Assembly (NCBI RefSeq): GCF_017921975.2
Contig: NZ_JAGEMO020000020.1
Span: forward strand, 1 to 37,848
Reading direction: 5' to 3'
Length of the DNA stretch: 37,848 nt
Source: Hymenobacter terricola
Lineage (GTDB): Bacteria; Bacteroidota; Bacteroidia; Cytophagales; Hymenobacteraceae
Every line of letters begins with the position of its first letter. Position 1 is the first letter of the stretch. The translations under genes and the position numbers were made by a program. Positions 14,301-21,775 of this stretch are shown in pieces. Under the pieces are notes generated by a model. It saw only the letters and a program-made list of their open reading frames with translations, was not told where the DNA came from and searched no databases.

Positions 14301-15762
14301 AGAGGTGCAGAAACCACTGGCCACGGTCGTCATCGGCGGGCTGATTTCAGCCACGCTGCTCACGCTGCTGGTCCTGCCCGTGCTCTACAGCTTCTTCACG
14401 AAGGATGACGAAGACGCTCCGAACCACGAACCGCAGGAGAAGGAAGAGCCCAAAGACGCCTCAGCCCCAACCGAAAAACCAGCTCTGCAAACGTCAGGCT
14501 CCCCCTCTCCACGGGAGATGGGGCTGGCCCCCAAGGGGTCCCGTGAGGCGAACGGCCGAACGGCCCTGGTCCTCCTATTGCTGACATTACCGCTAATCAG
14601 CCACGCCCAAACTACGCCGCCCGCCACGGGCCCGCTCACCCTGGCGCAGGCCTTGCAAACCGGCCTGCGGCAGAACCTGTCAGTGCAGTCGTCCAACTTG
14701 CAGGTACAGCAGCAGCGGGCCCTCACGCGCACCGGCTACGACATTCCGCGCACCGTGCTGGACTACCAGCGCGGCCAGATTTCGGGCCCGCTCACCGACC
14801 ACAGCTTCACCATCATCCAGCAAACGGCCCTGCCTAACGTGTACGCCGCCCAGCGCCGCCTGCTCGAAAGCCAGGTGCTGACGGCCGAGCAGCGGGGCCG
14901 CGTGCAGCGCCGCGAGCTCAGCCAGAACATCCGCAACAGCTACTACCAGGTGCTGCTGACCTACCGCCGCGTGGCGCTGCTGCGGCAGCAGGACAGCCTG
15001 TACCGCCGCTACGCCCGGGCGGCCCGTATCCGCTACCAGGTGGGCGAAACCAACCGCCTGGAGCAGGTTTCGGCCGAGGCGCGCTCCCGCGAGCTCCAAA
15101 ACCGGCTGGCCACCACGCTCACCGACTTGGCCGTGCAGCAGCAGCAGCTGGCGTTTTTGCTGGGCGGCGCCGCGATTAAAGTTGACACCACCGAAAACGC
15201 GGTGGCCCAGCTGGCCCCGGCTGATACCGCCAGCCTGTCGCCCGACACCAACCCCACGCTGGGCCTGCTGCGCCAGCAGATTGCCCAGAGCCAGCGCCAG
15301 ACCCAAGTGGAGCAATTACGCCGCCTGCCCGATGTGCGCGTGGGCTATTTCAACCAGAGCATCAATAAGGAAAACAACTTCCAGGTGGCGCAGGCGGGCC
15401 TTTCGGTGCCGCTGCTGGGCGGGGCCCAAAAAGCCCGCATCGCCGCCGCCCGCATCGGCGAGCAGGTGGCCGACAACCAGCTGACCTACGCCACCACCCA
15501 GCTCACGGGCCAGCTGAGCGGCCTGCGCCAGCAGCTGCGCCGCGCCCGCGCCTCCCTCGATTACTACGAGCGCGACGCCCTGCCTCAGGCCCGCCTCATC
15601 CTCACCACGGCCGAAAAAAGCTTCCGCGCCGGCGACATCGACTACGTGACCTACGTGGTGAACACCGACCCCGCCTGGCAGATTCAGCAAGCCTACCTGG
15701 ACCAGGTGCGGCAATACAACGAGTACGTCATTGCCCTGCAAAGCCTCAATGGCGCTGATTGA
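11314..15762 (+). CDS. CusA/CzcA-family metal efflux RND pump fused to a TolC-like outer membrane protein
   Basis: 1482 residues. 1-1030 is a heavy-metal RND pump: first membrane helix near 12-30, and a fourth-helix motif LDFGLIVDGAVIIVEAM with the proton-relay acids D401, D407 and E414 of the CzcA/CusA group. LYLSFQSVKQAALIF and later helices end near LPVLYSFFTKDDE. After a charged linker (1031-1081) comes a hydrophobic stretch ALVLLLLTLPLISHAQ (about 1083-1098), which resembles a signal peptide with its cleavage site. Then follows a TolC/CzcC-like domain starting LTLAQALQTGLRQN and containing two helical repeats. RND-TolC fusions are known in Bacteroidota. Start ATG 11314 gives the expected N-terminus. 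Methionines for Cu/Ag transfer are not evident, so Co/Zn/Cd or Ni are as likely. Confidence 0.93.
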   Translation: MLSKIIAASIHNKLLVLLMLVALIGWGGYSALNLPLDAIPDVTNNQVQVITQSPALAAQEVEQLLTVPLELQLRTIPGVTEIRSISRFGLSVITVVFDDKIDTYRTRQLVAEKLTTVQADLGAGAGTPQMAPITTGLGEIFQYSIRVKKGYEQQFPLSKLRDVQDWLIKRQLAGVPGVVDVSSFGGYVRQYEVSVNPDRLNAAGVTMPELFAALQDNNANTGGSYLERGPNTYFIRGEGRVTSLADIGTIVIKQAAQNAPLLVRDVADVRFGHSVRYGAMTRNGHGETVGGIVLMLKGASSEQTIKSVKQRVVEIQKTLPAGLEILPFLDRTKLIDKAIATVTHNLIEGGIIVLLVLLVLLGNWRAGLVVASMIPLCMLFALGMMRTFGVSANLMSLGALDFGLIVDGAVIIVEAMIFHIVHFRTQAEGETMDQVAETAATRMMRSALFGQFIILIVYFPILALTGIEGKMFRPMALTVSFAIVGAMILCLTYVPAVSAWALRKDIKEEGTLANRIMNFLYRGYSPLIKGALRMRWAVVAAAVALLVGAFFLFRTLGGEFIPQLDEGDFAVNVTLAPGSSLSQSIATTTKVQQILMKKFPEVVQIVGKIGTSEIPTDPMSFEDSDQMVILKDQKDWTSAHSRVELADMMQKALAGVPGVNMEFQQPIQMRFNELISGAKSDISIKIYGDDLDVLFEKANQAAALIRPLAGVGDLKVEQIAALPQLRVTYDRQKMAQYGLRISDLNALLRSSFAGDVAGQVYEGERRYDLVLRLDSTRRQGLSDLRNLYVDTPTGQKIPLEEVAAVAYRNAPAQISRDDARRRINIGVNVRGRDVQTLVQEIQGKLNRVKLPPGYTIKYGGAFENLQRATARLEIVVPISLALIFLLLYLSFQSVKQAALIFTGIPLATIGGILALWLRGMPFSISAGVGFIALFGVAVLNGIVLVASLNELAAEGVKKVSERVMRATAERFRPVLLTASVASLGFLPMALSTSAGAEVQKPLATVVIGGLISATLLTLLVLPVLYSFFTKDDEDAPNHEPQEKEEPKDASAPTEKPALQTSGSPSPREMGLAPKGSREANGRTALVLLLLTLPLISHAQTTPPATGPLTLAQALQTGLRQNLSVQSSNLQVQQQRALTRTGYDIPRTVLDYQRGQISGPLTDHSFTIIQQTALPNVYAAQRRLLESQVLTAEQRGRVQRRELSQNIRNSYYQVLLTYRRVALLRQQDSLYRRYARAARIRYQVGETNRLEQVSAEARSRELQNRLATTLTDLAVQQQQLAFLLGGAAIKVDTTENAVAQLAPADTASLSPDTNPTLGLLRQQIAQSQRQTQVEQLRRLPDVRVGYFNQSINKENNFQVAQAGLSVPLLGGAQKARIAAARIGEQVADNQLTYATTQLTGQLSGLRQQLRRARASLDYYERDALPQARLILTTAEKSFRAGDIDYVTYVVNTDPAWQIQQAYLDQVRQYNEYVIALQSLNGAD
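14502..14556. repeat. Intergenic-type palindromic repeat embedded in the pump linker
   Basis: CCCCCTCTCCACGGGAGATG, GGGCTGGCCCCCAAGG and CGTGAGGCGAACG resemble a decayed copy of the CCCTCTCC/GGAGAGGGG...GGTGAGGCG element found at 37679-37815. Here it is translated as the linker between the RND and TolC parts. An in-frame ATG lies inside it at 14518 (codon 1069), just before the signal-peptide-like segment. Confidence 0.55.
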
Positions 15763-15784
15763 TGGTGAAATCAATGACTACCGC

Positions 15785-15888
15785 CCGTCATGCAGAGCGC
15801 AGCGAAGCATCTCGCGTGGGGTAGCAACTCAATCGATTGGATTACTACCCCACGCGAGATGCTTCGCTGCGCTCTGCATGACGTTCTA
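15785..15888. repeat. Dispersed palindromic repeat, full copy 3
   Basis: CGTCATGCAGAGCGCAGCG, AAGCATCTCGCGTGGGGTAG and their inverses TACCCCACGCGAGATGCTT and CGCTGCGCTCTGCATGACG. Arms of about 40 bases make a near-perfect hairpin. It fills the gap between the pump and adaptor genes. Confidence 0.9.
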
Positions 15889-15930
15889 ACATTCCTCCCC
15901 AAGCCTCCCCGCGCTCCGGCGCTTTTCCAT

Positions 15931-17133
15931 ATGAAACGGTTTCCTGCTTACTTATCCCTGCTGCTCACCGCCACCAGCCTGCTTTCCGGCTGCAAGGGCG
16001 ATTCCGCCGCCAAAACCGAGGACACCAAAGCCCCCGCCAAACCTGCCCAACCCACCAACCCCGACCAGATTACCGTGTCGAAGGCGCAGGTACAGGCGGC
16101 GGGCATCGCGCTGGGCGGCTTCACGCGCCAGAACATGGCCTCCGAAGTGCTGGCCAATGGCATGATTGACGTGCCGCCCCAGAACATGGTGTCGATTTCG
16201 GCGGTGCTGGGCGGCTACGTGCAGGCGGTGCAGGTGCTCCCCGGCCAGTTTGTGCAAAAAGGCGCGGTGGTGGCCGTGCTGCGCCATCCCGACTACCTCA
16301 AACTCCAGCAGGACTACCTGCAAAGCCGCGCCCGCAGCCAGTTTCTGGCCCAGGACCTGGAGCGCCAGCGCGTTCTCGACGTGGAAGACGTGGGCGCCAA
16401 GCGCAAGCTCCAGCAGGCCCAGGCCGACTACGCCACCGAGCAGGCCGCCCAGCGCAGCCTCGCCGCGCAGCTGGCCCAGCTCAATATTTCGGCCTCGCGC
16501 CTGGCCGCTACGGGCCATATTCAGCCCACCGTCAACTTAATTACTCCCCTGGGCGGCTACGTGAAAACGGTGAGCATCAACCCCGGCCAGTTTGTGAACC
16601 CCTCGGACGTGCTCATTGAGATTGTGGACCGGTCCGATTTGCACCTCCAGCTCAAGGTGTTCGAGCGCGACATTTCCCGCGTGAAAATCGGCCAGCCCAT
16701 CCTGTTTTCGGTGCCCAGCCGGGGCGCGGCGGCGGGCGAGGTGCTGCACGCCCGCGTGTTTCTGGTGGGCAAGGCGTTCGACGACGGGGCCCACACCGTG
16801 GCCGTGCACGCCCACCTCGACGGTAAAGAAGGCGACAACCTGCTGCCCGGCCAGTACGTGGCCGCCCGCATCCAGACGGCCGGCGCCCGCGTGCGCACCC
16901 TGCCCGAAACCGCCATCATCCAGGCCGGCGAGCTGAGCTACGCCTACGTGCAAACCGCCGCCACCGACAGCAATGCCACCTTTCGGCGCGTGAAAGTGCG
17001 CCCCGGCCCCAGCGCCCACCACGACGTGGCCGTGACGCCACTCGAACCCATTCCCGATACCACCCGCCTGGTGCGGCAAGGCGCTTATTTCCTCGACGCC
17101 GAGCGCGGCAAAGGCCAGGGCGGCGACGAATAG
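15931..17133 (+). CDS. Periplasmic adaptor of metal efflux pump (CusB/CzcB-like lipoprotein)
   Basis: Membrane-fusion protein linking the RND pump to the outer membrane channel. I start at ATG 15931 (MKRFPAYLSLLLTA), because the frame upstream only translates the palindromic repeat. LLSGC gives a lipoprotein lipobox with Cys21. The fold follows as QITVSKAQVQAAGIALGG (beta domain), lipoyl halves near VSISAVLGGYVQAVQVLPGQ and LGGYVKTVSINPGQFV, with a helical hairpin (about 115-190), then DRSDLHLQLKVFERDI. 400 residues is usual. It shares the transcription direction and probably the promoter of the pump gene. Confidence 0.92.
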   Translation: MKRFPAYLSLLLTATSLLSGCKGDSAAKTEDTKAPAKPAQPTNPDQITVSKAQVQAAGIALGGFTRQNMASEVLANGMIDVPPQNMVSISAVLGGYVQAVQVLPGQFVQKGAVVAVLRHPDYLKLQQDYLQSRARSQFLAQDLERQRVLDVEDVGAKRKLQQAQADYATEQAAQRSLAAQLAQLNISASRLAATGHIQPTVNLITPLGGYVKTVSINPGQFVNPSDVLIEIVDRSDLHLQLKVFERDISRVKIGQPILFSVPSRGAAAGEVLHARVFLVGKAFDDGAHTVAVHAHLDGKEGDNLLPGQYVAARIQTAGARVRTLPETAIIQAGELSYAYVQTAATDSNATFRRVKVRPGPSAHHDVAVTPLEPIPDTTRLVRQGAYFLDAERGKGQGGDE

Positions 17134-17281
17134 CCGCTGGCAATCCGCCGATTCTGATTCAGTAGCAGTCGCCGCCCGTAGCGCATTGGCCGACTATTCA
17201 TTCAGACTCCATCAAATGCCTGGTTCTTTGACGTTAGGACAGCCAATAAGCCTTTATTTTCCACTAATTCATCTTCCAATT

Positions 17282-17731
17282 ATGGCAAATTCCGCAGAAA
17301 TGAACCGCAAAGAGTTCCTGCAGCTTTTTGGGCTGGGAGCCACGGCACTGGTGGCCTCGGCGTGCCTGGGCGGCTGCGGCAGCAGCAAAAGCAGCGACCC
17401 CGTGCCCGGCGCCTCCGGCGTCGACTTCACCGTGGACCTGACGGCGGCCACCAGCGCCCCGCTCAACAACGCGGCCACCGGCTACATCTACAGCCCCACG
17501 CGCGACGTGATAGTGGCCAAAACCACGGCCGGCACCTACGTGGCCCTGCAAGCCCCCTGCCCGCACGAGGGCACCAGCGTGTACTTCACCCAGGGTCAGG
17601 GCCGCTTCGTGTGCCCCAACCACAACGCCATTTTCGACCTGACCGGCACCGTGCTCAGCGGCCCCTCGCCCCGCGCCCTCAAGCAGTACACCGTGGTGCA
17701 AACCGGCACCAGCCTGCACATCACCGGCTGA
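17282..17731 (+). CDS. Rieske [2Fe-2S] lipoprotein
   Basis: 149 residues from ATG 17282; ATG 17300 (MNRKEFLQLFG) is also possible and would give a Tat-like or lipoprotein signal (ALVASAC, LGGC). The cluster ligands are C93-P-H95 and C111-x2-H114, in APCPHEG and VCPNHNAIFD, the classic spacing. The protein is short and lacks a catalytic partner domain, so it is a single-domain electron carrier of the cell envelope. It resembles small Rieske proteins of Bacteroidota found near quinol or nitrite systems; no partner is visible here. Confidence 0.9.
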   Translation: MANSAEMNRKEFLQLFGLGATALVASACLGGCGSSKSSDPVPGASGVDFTVDLTAATSAPLNNAATGYIYSPTRDVIVAKTTAGTYVALQAPCPHEGTSVYFTQGQGRFVCPNHNAIFDLTGTVLSGPSPRALKQYTVVQTGTSLHITG

Positions 17732-17786
17732 AGCGGCCCGGTTTTTTGTTCAGCCGGCCCACAGCGCCAGCCGATGATGAGAACAT

Positions 17787-17826
17787 AAAAAAGCCGCCCT
17801 GCAAATAACGCAGGGCGGCTTTTTTA
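17787..17826. terminator. Intrinsic terminator (bidirectional)
   Basis: AAAAAAGCCGCCCTGC and GCAGGGCGGCTTTTTT form an 11-pair hairpin with A- and T-runs. It serves the convergent Rieske (plus) and monooxygenase (minus) genes. Confidence 0.92.
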
Positions 17827-17842
17827 TGGCTGAGTGGCAAGG

Positions 17843-18139
17843 CTACGCGCCTTTCGAGGCCAGAATGTCCACCATTTCGATGTGGGGCGGGCTGGCCCAC
17901 AGGTCGGCGTGGGTGCCCAGGGCGGCAGCTATCTGGCCGGCGAGGTGAGCTTTGCGGCCGGCTTCATCGGGAAAAGTATCGAAGATGCCGAATGTGGACG
18001 GGCCCAGCCGCAGGGCGTACCAGGTGGTGGTGGCGGGCTCCGCCTCCGCGAGGGGCAGGGCACCGGCCAGAAAATCGGCGACGGTTTGTTCGTGGCCGGG
18101 CTTCACTTCGAGGCGGACCAACAGGGCAACTTTTACCAT
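17843..18139 (-). CDS. Antibiotic biosynthesis monooxygenase (ABM) domain protein
   Basis: 98 residues, one ferredoxin-like ABM domain: VALLVRLEVKPGHEQTVADF, then TTTWYALRLGPSTFGIFDTF and a final strand. ABM proteins are cofactor-free monooxygenases acting on quinol or polyketide substrates, or small stress proteins; LRLGPSTFGIFDTF is typical of the quinol-type group. It stands alone, with a terminator directly downstream. Confidence 0.85.
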   Translation of the reverse strand: MVKVALLVRLEVKPGHEQTVADFLAGALPLAEAEPATTTWYALRLGPSTFGIFDTFPDEAGRKAHLAGQIAAALGTHADLWASPPHIEMVDILASKGA

Positions 18140-18250
18140 GAGGAAAAGAAATTAAAGATGAGCTTTCCTTACGTAACCAAAGCGCCGGCAGTTTGGCTTG
18201 GCAGCACCGCTATTGCGAGGCAAAAGATTCGGGCAATTGGCCCCGCCTGC

Positions 18251-19180
18251 TTAGTTGGTGATAAACGCCACCGCGGCCTGCACCACTTCCGCATCGCGCA
18301 GAATGCGGTTGTGGCCCAGGCCGCGCGTGGCGTGCAGCACCGCGCCGGGCCAGGCGGCCACAATCTGCCTGCCTTCGGCAAAGGGTACGATTTCATCGCC
18401 TTCGTCGTGCACCACCAGCACCTGCCCGGCCCCGATGGACGGCCCGGCGGCCGCGGCAGCAAATGAATCGGCGGAGCGGCCGGTTAGCTGCTGGATGTGG
18501 CCGACAAACCGCTCCACCAAATCATTCGACAGATACAGGAAATTGGCGAAGCGCTCGGCCACGGCGCGGGGGCTCACCGGGGCACTCAGCAGCACCAGGC
18601 GCGGCAGGGGCGCGCCGGCGGGCGGCCGCACCGGCAGCCCCGCCACCGAGGCCGCCCCAAACGAGTGGGCCACGATGGCGCGCACCTCCCCCACCGTATC
18701 CACCACCGCCTGCACCGCCCCGCCAAAGCCCGTGAGCGTGGCTGCCCGCCCACCCGAGGCGCCGTGCGCGGGCCCATCCAGGGCCACCACGCGGTAGCCG
18801 GCCGCCAGCAACGGCCGCACCCAGGCCCGCCAGAAGCTGGCCCGGTGCTCCCAGCCGTGCACCAGCACCACGGCGGGCGCGGTGGCCGGGCCCCACTCGT
18901 ACACGGCCACGGGGCCGGTTTCGTAGGTCACGGTGCGGCGCCGGGCTTTGGCCAGCGCCGGGGCTTCCCAGTCTTTCACCGGCAGCCGGCGCGGCGTGCA
19001 AAACAGCCGCCACGCCTGCCGAAACGCCACATTAGGCGCCACGGCCCACAGCAGTTTCAGCTGCCAGCGCAGCCAGCGCAGGCCGGGCGGCGGCGACGGG
19101 TAGCGAATTTTCGGCGTGGCGAGCGCGGGCGGCGCGGCGGCGCGAAAGAAGTCGTGGGCGGGCGAATAAGTATTGAGCAT
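18251..19180 (-). CDS. Alpha/beta hydrolase
   Basis: 309 residues from ATG 19180 (MLNTYSPAHDFFRAAAP); the longer frame extends into the upstream gene. Fold markers: oxyanion motif VVLVHGWEHRASFW (near 115-130), nucleophile elbow VAHSFGAAS (near 192), acid in VVHDEGDEIVPF and catalytic His in GLGHNRIL. The nucleophile motif is A-H-S-F-G rather than G-x-S-x-G, which is tolerated in the family. The N-terminal 80 residues hold a hydrophobic helix near 45-60. The substrate is unknown. It follows another hydrolase by 28 bases, and both appear to be under TetR control. Confidence 0.85.
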   Translation of the reverse strand: MLNTYSPAHDFFRAAAPPALATPKIRYPSPPPGLRWLRWQLKLLWAVAPNVAFRQAWRLFCTPRRLPVKDWEAPALAKARRRTVTYETGPVAVYEWGPATAPAVVLVHGWEHRASFWRAWVRPLLAAGYRVVALDGPAHGASGGRAATLTGFGGAVQAVVDTVGEVRAIVAHSFGAASVAGLPVRPPAGAPLPRLVLLSAPVSPRAVAERFANFLYLSNDLVERFVGHIQQLTGRSADSFAAAAAGPSIGAGQVLVVHDEGDEIVPFAEGRQIVAAWPGAVLHATRGLGHNRILRDAEVVQAAVAFITN

Positions 19181-19208
19181 GGCAGCGGCAGGTTGATGAG
19201 GCAACGAT

Positions 19209-20138
19209 TTACGACGCGGCGGCTTCGGCCATTTGGGTGAGGTCGGCGAGGAGGCGCGGCCAGAGTGGGGCGCGCAGCCCGCGCCGGAAAAACCCAAAGT
19301 GCCCAATGCCCCGCACGCCCAGCTCGGCCGGCACGAGGCGATGCAGCTCAATGCCGGCCGCGCTGCGCACGTGCTGCCAGAAGCGCGGCACCGAGCGGGC
19401 GCTGGCAATGGGGTCGTCGGTGGCCCAGTACACGCTCACCGGAAACCGCAGGTCCTGGTAGTGGTGCGGGGGCAGCTGCGCGGCAAAGCGCGGGTCGAAG
19501 TAGTAGTCGGGCACGCTGCACCAGGCCCGCCAGTCCTGCACCACGCCCCGCGGCAGGTCTTCCATGATGCCCCACCGCCCGCCGGCATTGTAGCCCAGCA
19601 GCGCATGACTCAGAGGACTGAAAATACGGAAGAAAAAGTGTGTTTTGAGGCGGTAGCCCAGGGGCATGTAGTTCCAGTAGCCCACCCCCGTCCCCACGGC
19701 CACCAGCCCGGCCAGCTTGTTCGCGTTCGGCATCAGGCCCACCTGCTGGGCTCCCACGCTGTGGCCCAGCACCAGCAGCGGCCGGCCAGGGAACCGCGCT
19801 TCCAGCCAATCGAGCACGGCCGGCATGTCGAGCGTGCCGTAGTCGGCGAACCGGTACGGGGCCTGGGCCAGCGGCACCGGCCGCGAGTGCGCGGCTCCGC
19901 GGTAGTCCCAGAGGCACACCGCGAAACCCTGCGCGGCCAGGTACGCGGCAAAAGGCTCGTAGTACCGCCGCTTGGCCCCCGTGGCGGGGTTGAGCTGCAC
20001 GGCCGCGAGGGGCCCTTGCCCATTGGGCGGCAGAAACAGCAGCGCCCCCAATGGCAACCCGTCGCGGGCCGGAATGGTATGCGCTTCGGGTTCCGGGCCG
20101 GCAATAGCAACGGCAACGGGCGGCAGTGAGCTGGACAT
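19209..20138 (-). CDS. Alpha/beta hydrolase (serine aminopeptidase S33-like)
   Basis: 309 residues with no signal peptide. Core motifs: AAVQLNPATGAKRRYYEPFA, a lid-side WDYRGAAHS, the nucleophile elbow LVLGHSVGAQQ (near 145), Asp in YWATDDPIAS, and His in GVRGIGHFGFFRRG. This layout (YP..G, G-H-S-V-G, late Asp and His) matches lipase/esterase proteins with an S33-type lid. It is second in the TetR operon, 75 bases after tetR. Confidence 0.83.
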   Translation of the reverse strand: MSSSLPPVAVAIAGPEPEAHTIPARDGLPLGALLFLPPNGQGPLAAVQLNPATGAKRRYYEPFAAYLAAQGFAVCLWDYRGAAHSRPVPLAQAPYRFADYGTLDMPAVLDWLEARFPGRPLLVLGHSVGAQQVGLMPNANKLAGLVAVGTGVGYWNYMPLGYRLKTHFFFRIFSPLSHALLGYNAGGRWGIMEDLPRGVVQDWRAWCSVPDYYFDPRFAAQLPPHHYQDLRFPVSVYWATDDPIASARSVPRFWQHVRSAAGIELHRLVPAELGVRGIGHFGFFRRGLRAPLWPRLLADLTQMAEAAAS

Positions 20139-20213
20139 GAGGCTTATCGATTAAATAACAGCAAGAAACAGCGTCGCAGATGGGCCCGGAGCCGCTCGGG
20201 GCCCGGTGAGCAT

Positions 20214-20810
20214 CTACCCGACCAACAGCTCCAACCGCAGCTGGCCCATTATCACTTGAAACGGCGTTTCGTCGTGCACCCGCGCCACTTGCAGCGCACC
20301 CGCCAGCGTGGTGAGCACCTGCGTCGCCTTGGCCGCCGGGCTACCCACGAAGCGCAGGGTGCCCGTGGCCCGGCCCACGGCCAGCACCTGCGCCAGCCAC
20401 TCGGTCAGCTCGCGGTTGAAGGTTCGTAATTCGGCCTGCATGGGCGCGGGCAGGGTCCGAAAATCGGCCGCCAGGGCCCCGAACAGGCACACGCGGCGGT
20501 CGTGGCCGAGGTGTTCGTCGTACACGGCCAGCAGGGCTTCGAGCTGCCGGGCCGGCGGCAGGTCGGCCACGCGGGGCAGGTCGCGCCACTTGCGCAGGCG
20601 GCGCAGCTGCCGGGCCACCAGGGCCGTGCCCAGGTCGTCCTTGCTGGGGTAATGGTAGTGAATGGCCGCCGGCTTCACGCCCAGCTCTTTGGCCAGGTGC
20701 TGGTAGCTGAAGGCATTGAAACCACGCTCCAGCAGCAAAGCTTCCGCCAAGTCGAGGATGCGCGTGCGGGTATCGGGAATGAAAGCAGAAGGAGTAACTT
20801 GGGTCGGCAT
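20214..20810 (-). CDS. TetR/AcrR-family regulator
   Basis: 198 residues. The helix-turn-helix is TRTRILDLAEALLLERGF (14-31) and YQHLAKELGVKPAAIHYHYP (36-55), the typical TetR sequence with HYHYPSKDDL. The C-terminal ligand domain has Cys in RRVCLFGALAADF, a segment shared with regulators of the AcuR/NemR kind. A 22-base perfect palindrome just upstream of its start suggests autorepression and control of the two hydrolase genes behind it. Confidence 0.9.
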   Translation of the reverse strand: MPTQVTPSAFIPDTRTRILDLAEALLLERGFNAFSYQHLAKELGVKPAAIHYHYPSKDDLGTALVARQLRRLRKWRDLPRVADLPPARQLEALLAVYDEHLGHDRRVCLFGALAADFRTLPAPMQAELRTFNRELTEWLAQVLAVGRATGTLRFVGSPAAKATQVLTTLAGALQVARVHDETPFQVIMGQLRLELLVG

Positions 20811-20829
20811 AACGAGACAAATATACGAC

Positions 20830-20851
20830 TTACTTACTAATTAGTAAGTAA
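20830..20851. promoter_or_regulatory. TetR-type palindromic operator
   Basis: TTACTTACTAA and its inverse TTAGTAAGTAA form a perfect 22-base palindrome, 20 bases upstream of the tetR start codon. TetR-family operators of this form (TTAGTnnnnACTAA-like) usually overlap the promoter. The A/T-rich site stands out from the GC-rich surroundings. Confidence 0.85.
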
Positions 20852-20860
20852 AATCTCAAA

Positions 20861-20906
20861 GACAATAAAAAGCCCTTCTCAGGATTAAGAAGGGCTTTTT
20901 ATTGTC
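20861..20906. terminator. Intrinsic terminator
   Basis: GACAATAAAAAGCCCTTCT and AGAAGGGCTTTTTATTGTC flank a short loop: a stem of about 19 pairs with an internal A/T-rich part. It ends the nuclease gene (minus) and insulates the tetR promoter. Confidence 0.92.
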
Positions 20907-20927
20907 TTGAATTCCGTCTGGCCTGGC

Positions 20928-21659
20928 TTAGCGGGTGTCATCGTCATGTCCCAGTCCGAGGGAATCCACGGCGGCCTGCACAGCTTCGGCGCGGTAGGCG
21001 GGCGCGGTGGCGGGGGCCTTGAGGAGGCGCAGGAGACGCTGGTATTTCTGGCGGCCCTCGGCCAGCATCTGCTCGCTTACTTCGATGGTGAAGACGCCGA
21101 AGGGCTCTATTTTTTGCACGCCTACCAGTAGGAACCGGTCGGCGCGGAGGGCGTCGGTGTAGAAGGCGGCTTGGCGGTCGTAGTCGTAGGCCGAGCACTG
21201 CCAGAGGAAGTGGTCGGCGTCGCGGGCGTTGGTGGTTTTGAAGTCGATGATGGTGAAGGCCTCGCCGGGCTGGCTCACCACGAGGTCGGCGCGCAGCTTG
21301 CAGAGCGTGTCGGTTTCGGGCTCAGTGAAAAGCACGCTGACTTCGGACTGGCCCTGGGCCAGCAGCTCGTTCAGGTGGGTGTTGAGCTTCACGCCGTCCA
21401 CCAGCCACCACACCAGCGTATCGTTCAGGCCGGGCTGGCCGGCCACGTAGTCGGCCGGCTCCAGCAAGGCGGTGTGAAACGCGGTGCCGAAGCTCAGCGC
21501 GCCTTCGTTGGACGTGGCCGGGGTGCGCGGCGGGCGGCCGTCGAGGGCGTCGCGCAGGCGCGAGAGGTCCGAGTTGGCGATGGCGGGCAGGGCGCGGTAC
21601 GTGTCGTAGTCGAGGCGCAGCAGGTCGGGGCGGCGGGCGGGCGTTGCGGGCATGGTCAT
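20928..21659 (-). CDS. RecE/exodeoxyribonuclease VIII-like PD-(D/E)XK nuclease
   Basis: 243 residues. Motifs: IANSDLSRLRD (27-37), FGTAFHTALLEP with His62, RAD with Asp125, the core IIDFKTT with Asp139 and Lys141, and QAAFYTDAL (163-171). This set defines the RecE C-terminal-like nuclease family used in phage recombination and some exonucleases. There is no adjacent RecT, phage gene or integrase, and the protein is a stand-alone domain. The substrate is inferred as dsDNA ends. Confidence 0.82.
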   Translation of the reverse strand: MTMPATPARRPDLLRLDYDTYRALPAIANSDLSRLRDALDGRPPRTPATSNEGALSFGTAFHTALLEPADYVAGQPGLNDTLVWWLVDGVKLNTHLNELLAQGQSEVSVLFTEPETDTLCKLRADLVVSQPGEAFTIIDFKTTNARDADHFLWQCSAYDYDRQAAFYTDALRADRFLLVGVQKIEPFGVFTIEVSEQMLAEGRQKYQRLLRLLKAPATAPAYRAEAVQAAVDSLGLGHDDDTR

Positions 21660-21710
21660 AATATAGCCTATAACTGCAAACCCTACCGATTGGTGACAGG
21701 CCCGGCCACC

Positions 21711-21749
21711 AAAAAAGGGGCTGCCGGCCGCAACGCAGCAAGCAGCCCC
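21711..21749 (-). terminator. Intrinsic terminator
   Basis: On the minus strand, GGGGCTGC and GCAGCCCC flank a 17-base loop, then TTTTTTGG. It lies 27 bases after the DUF4270 stop codon. Confidence 0.8.
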
Positions 21750-21775
21750 TGCCCCAACCCTTCACTATCAACCGG

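Noticed and set aside
15790..15930. N-terminal extension of the efflux adaptor
   Set aside because: The extension translates the palindromic repeat; the real protein starts at the lipoprotein signal at 15931.
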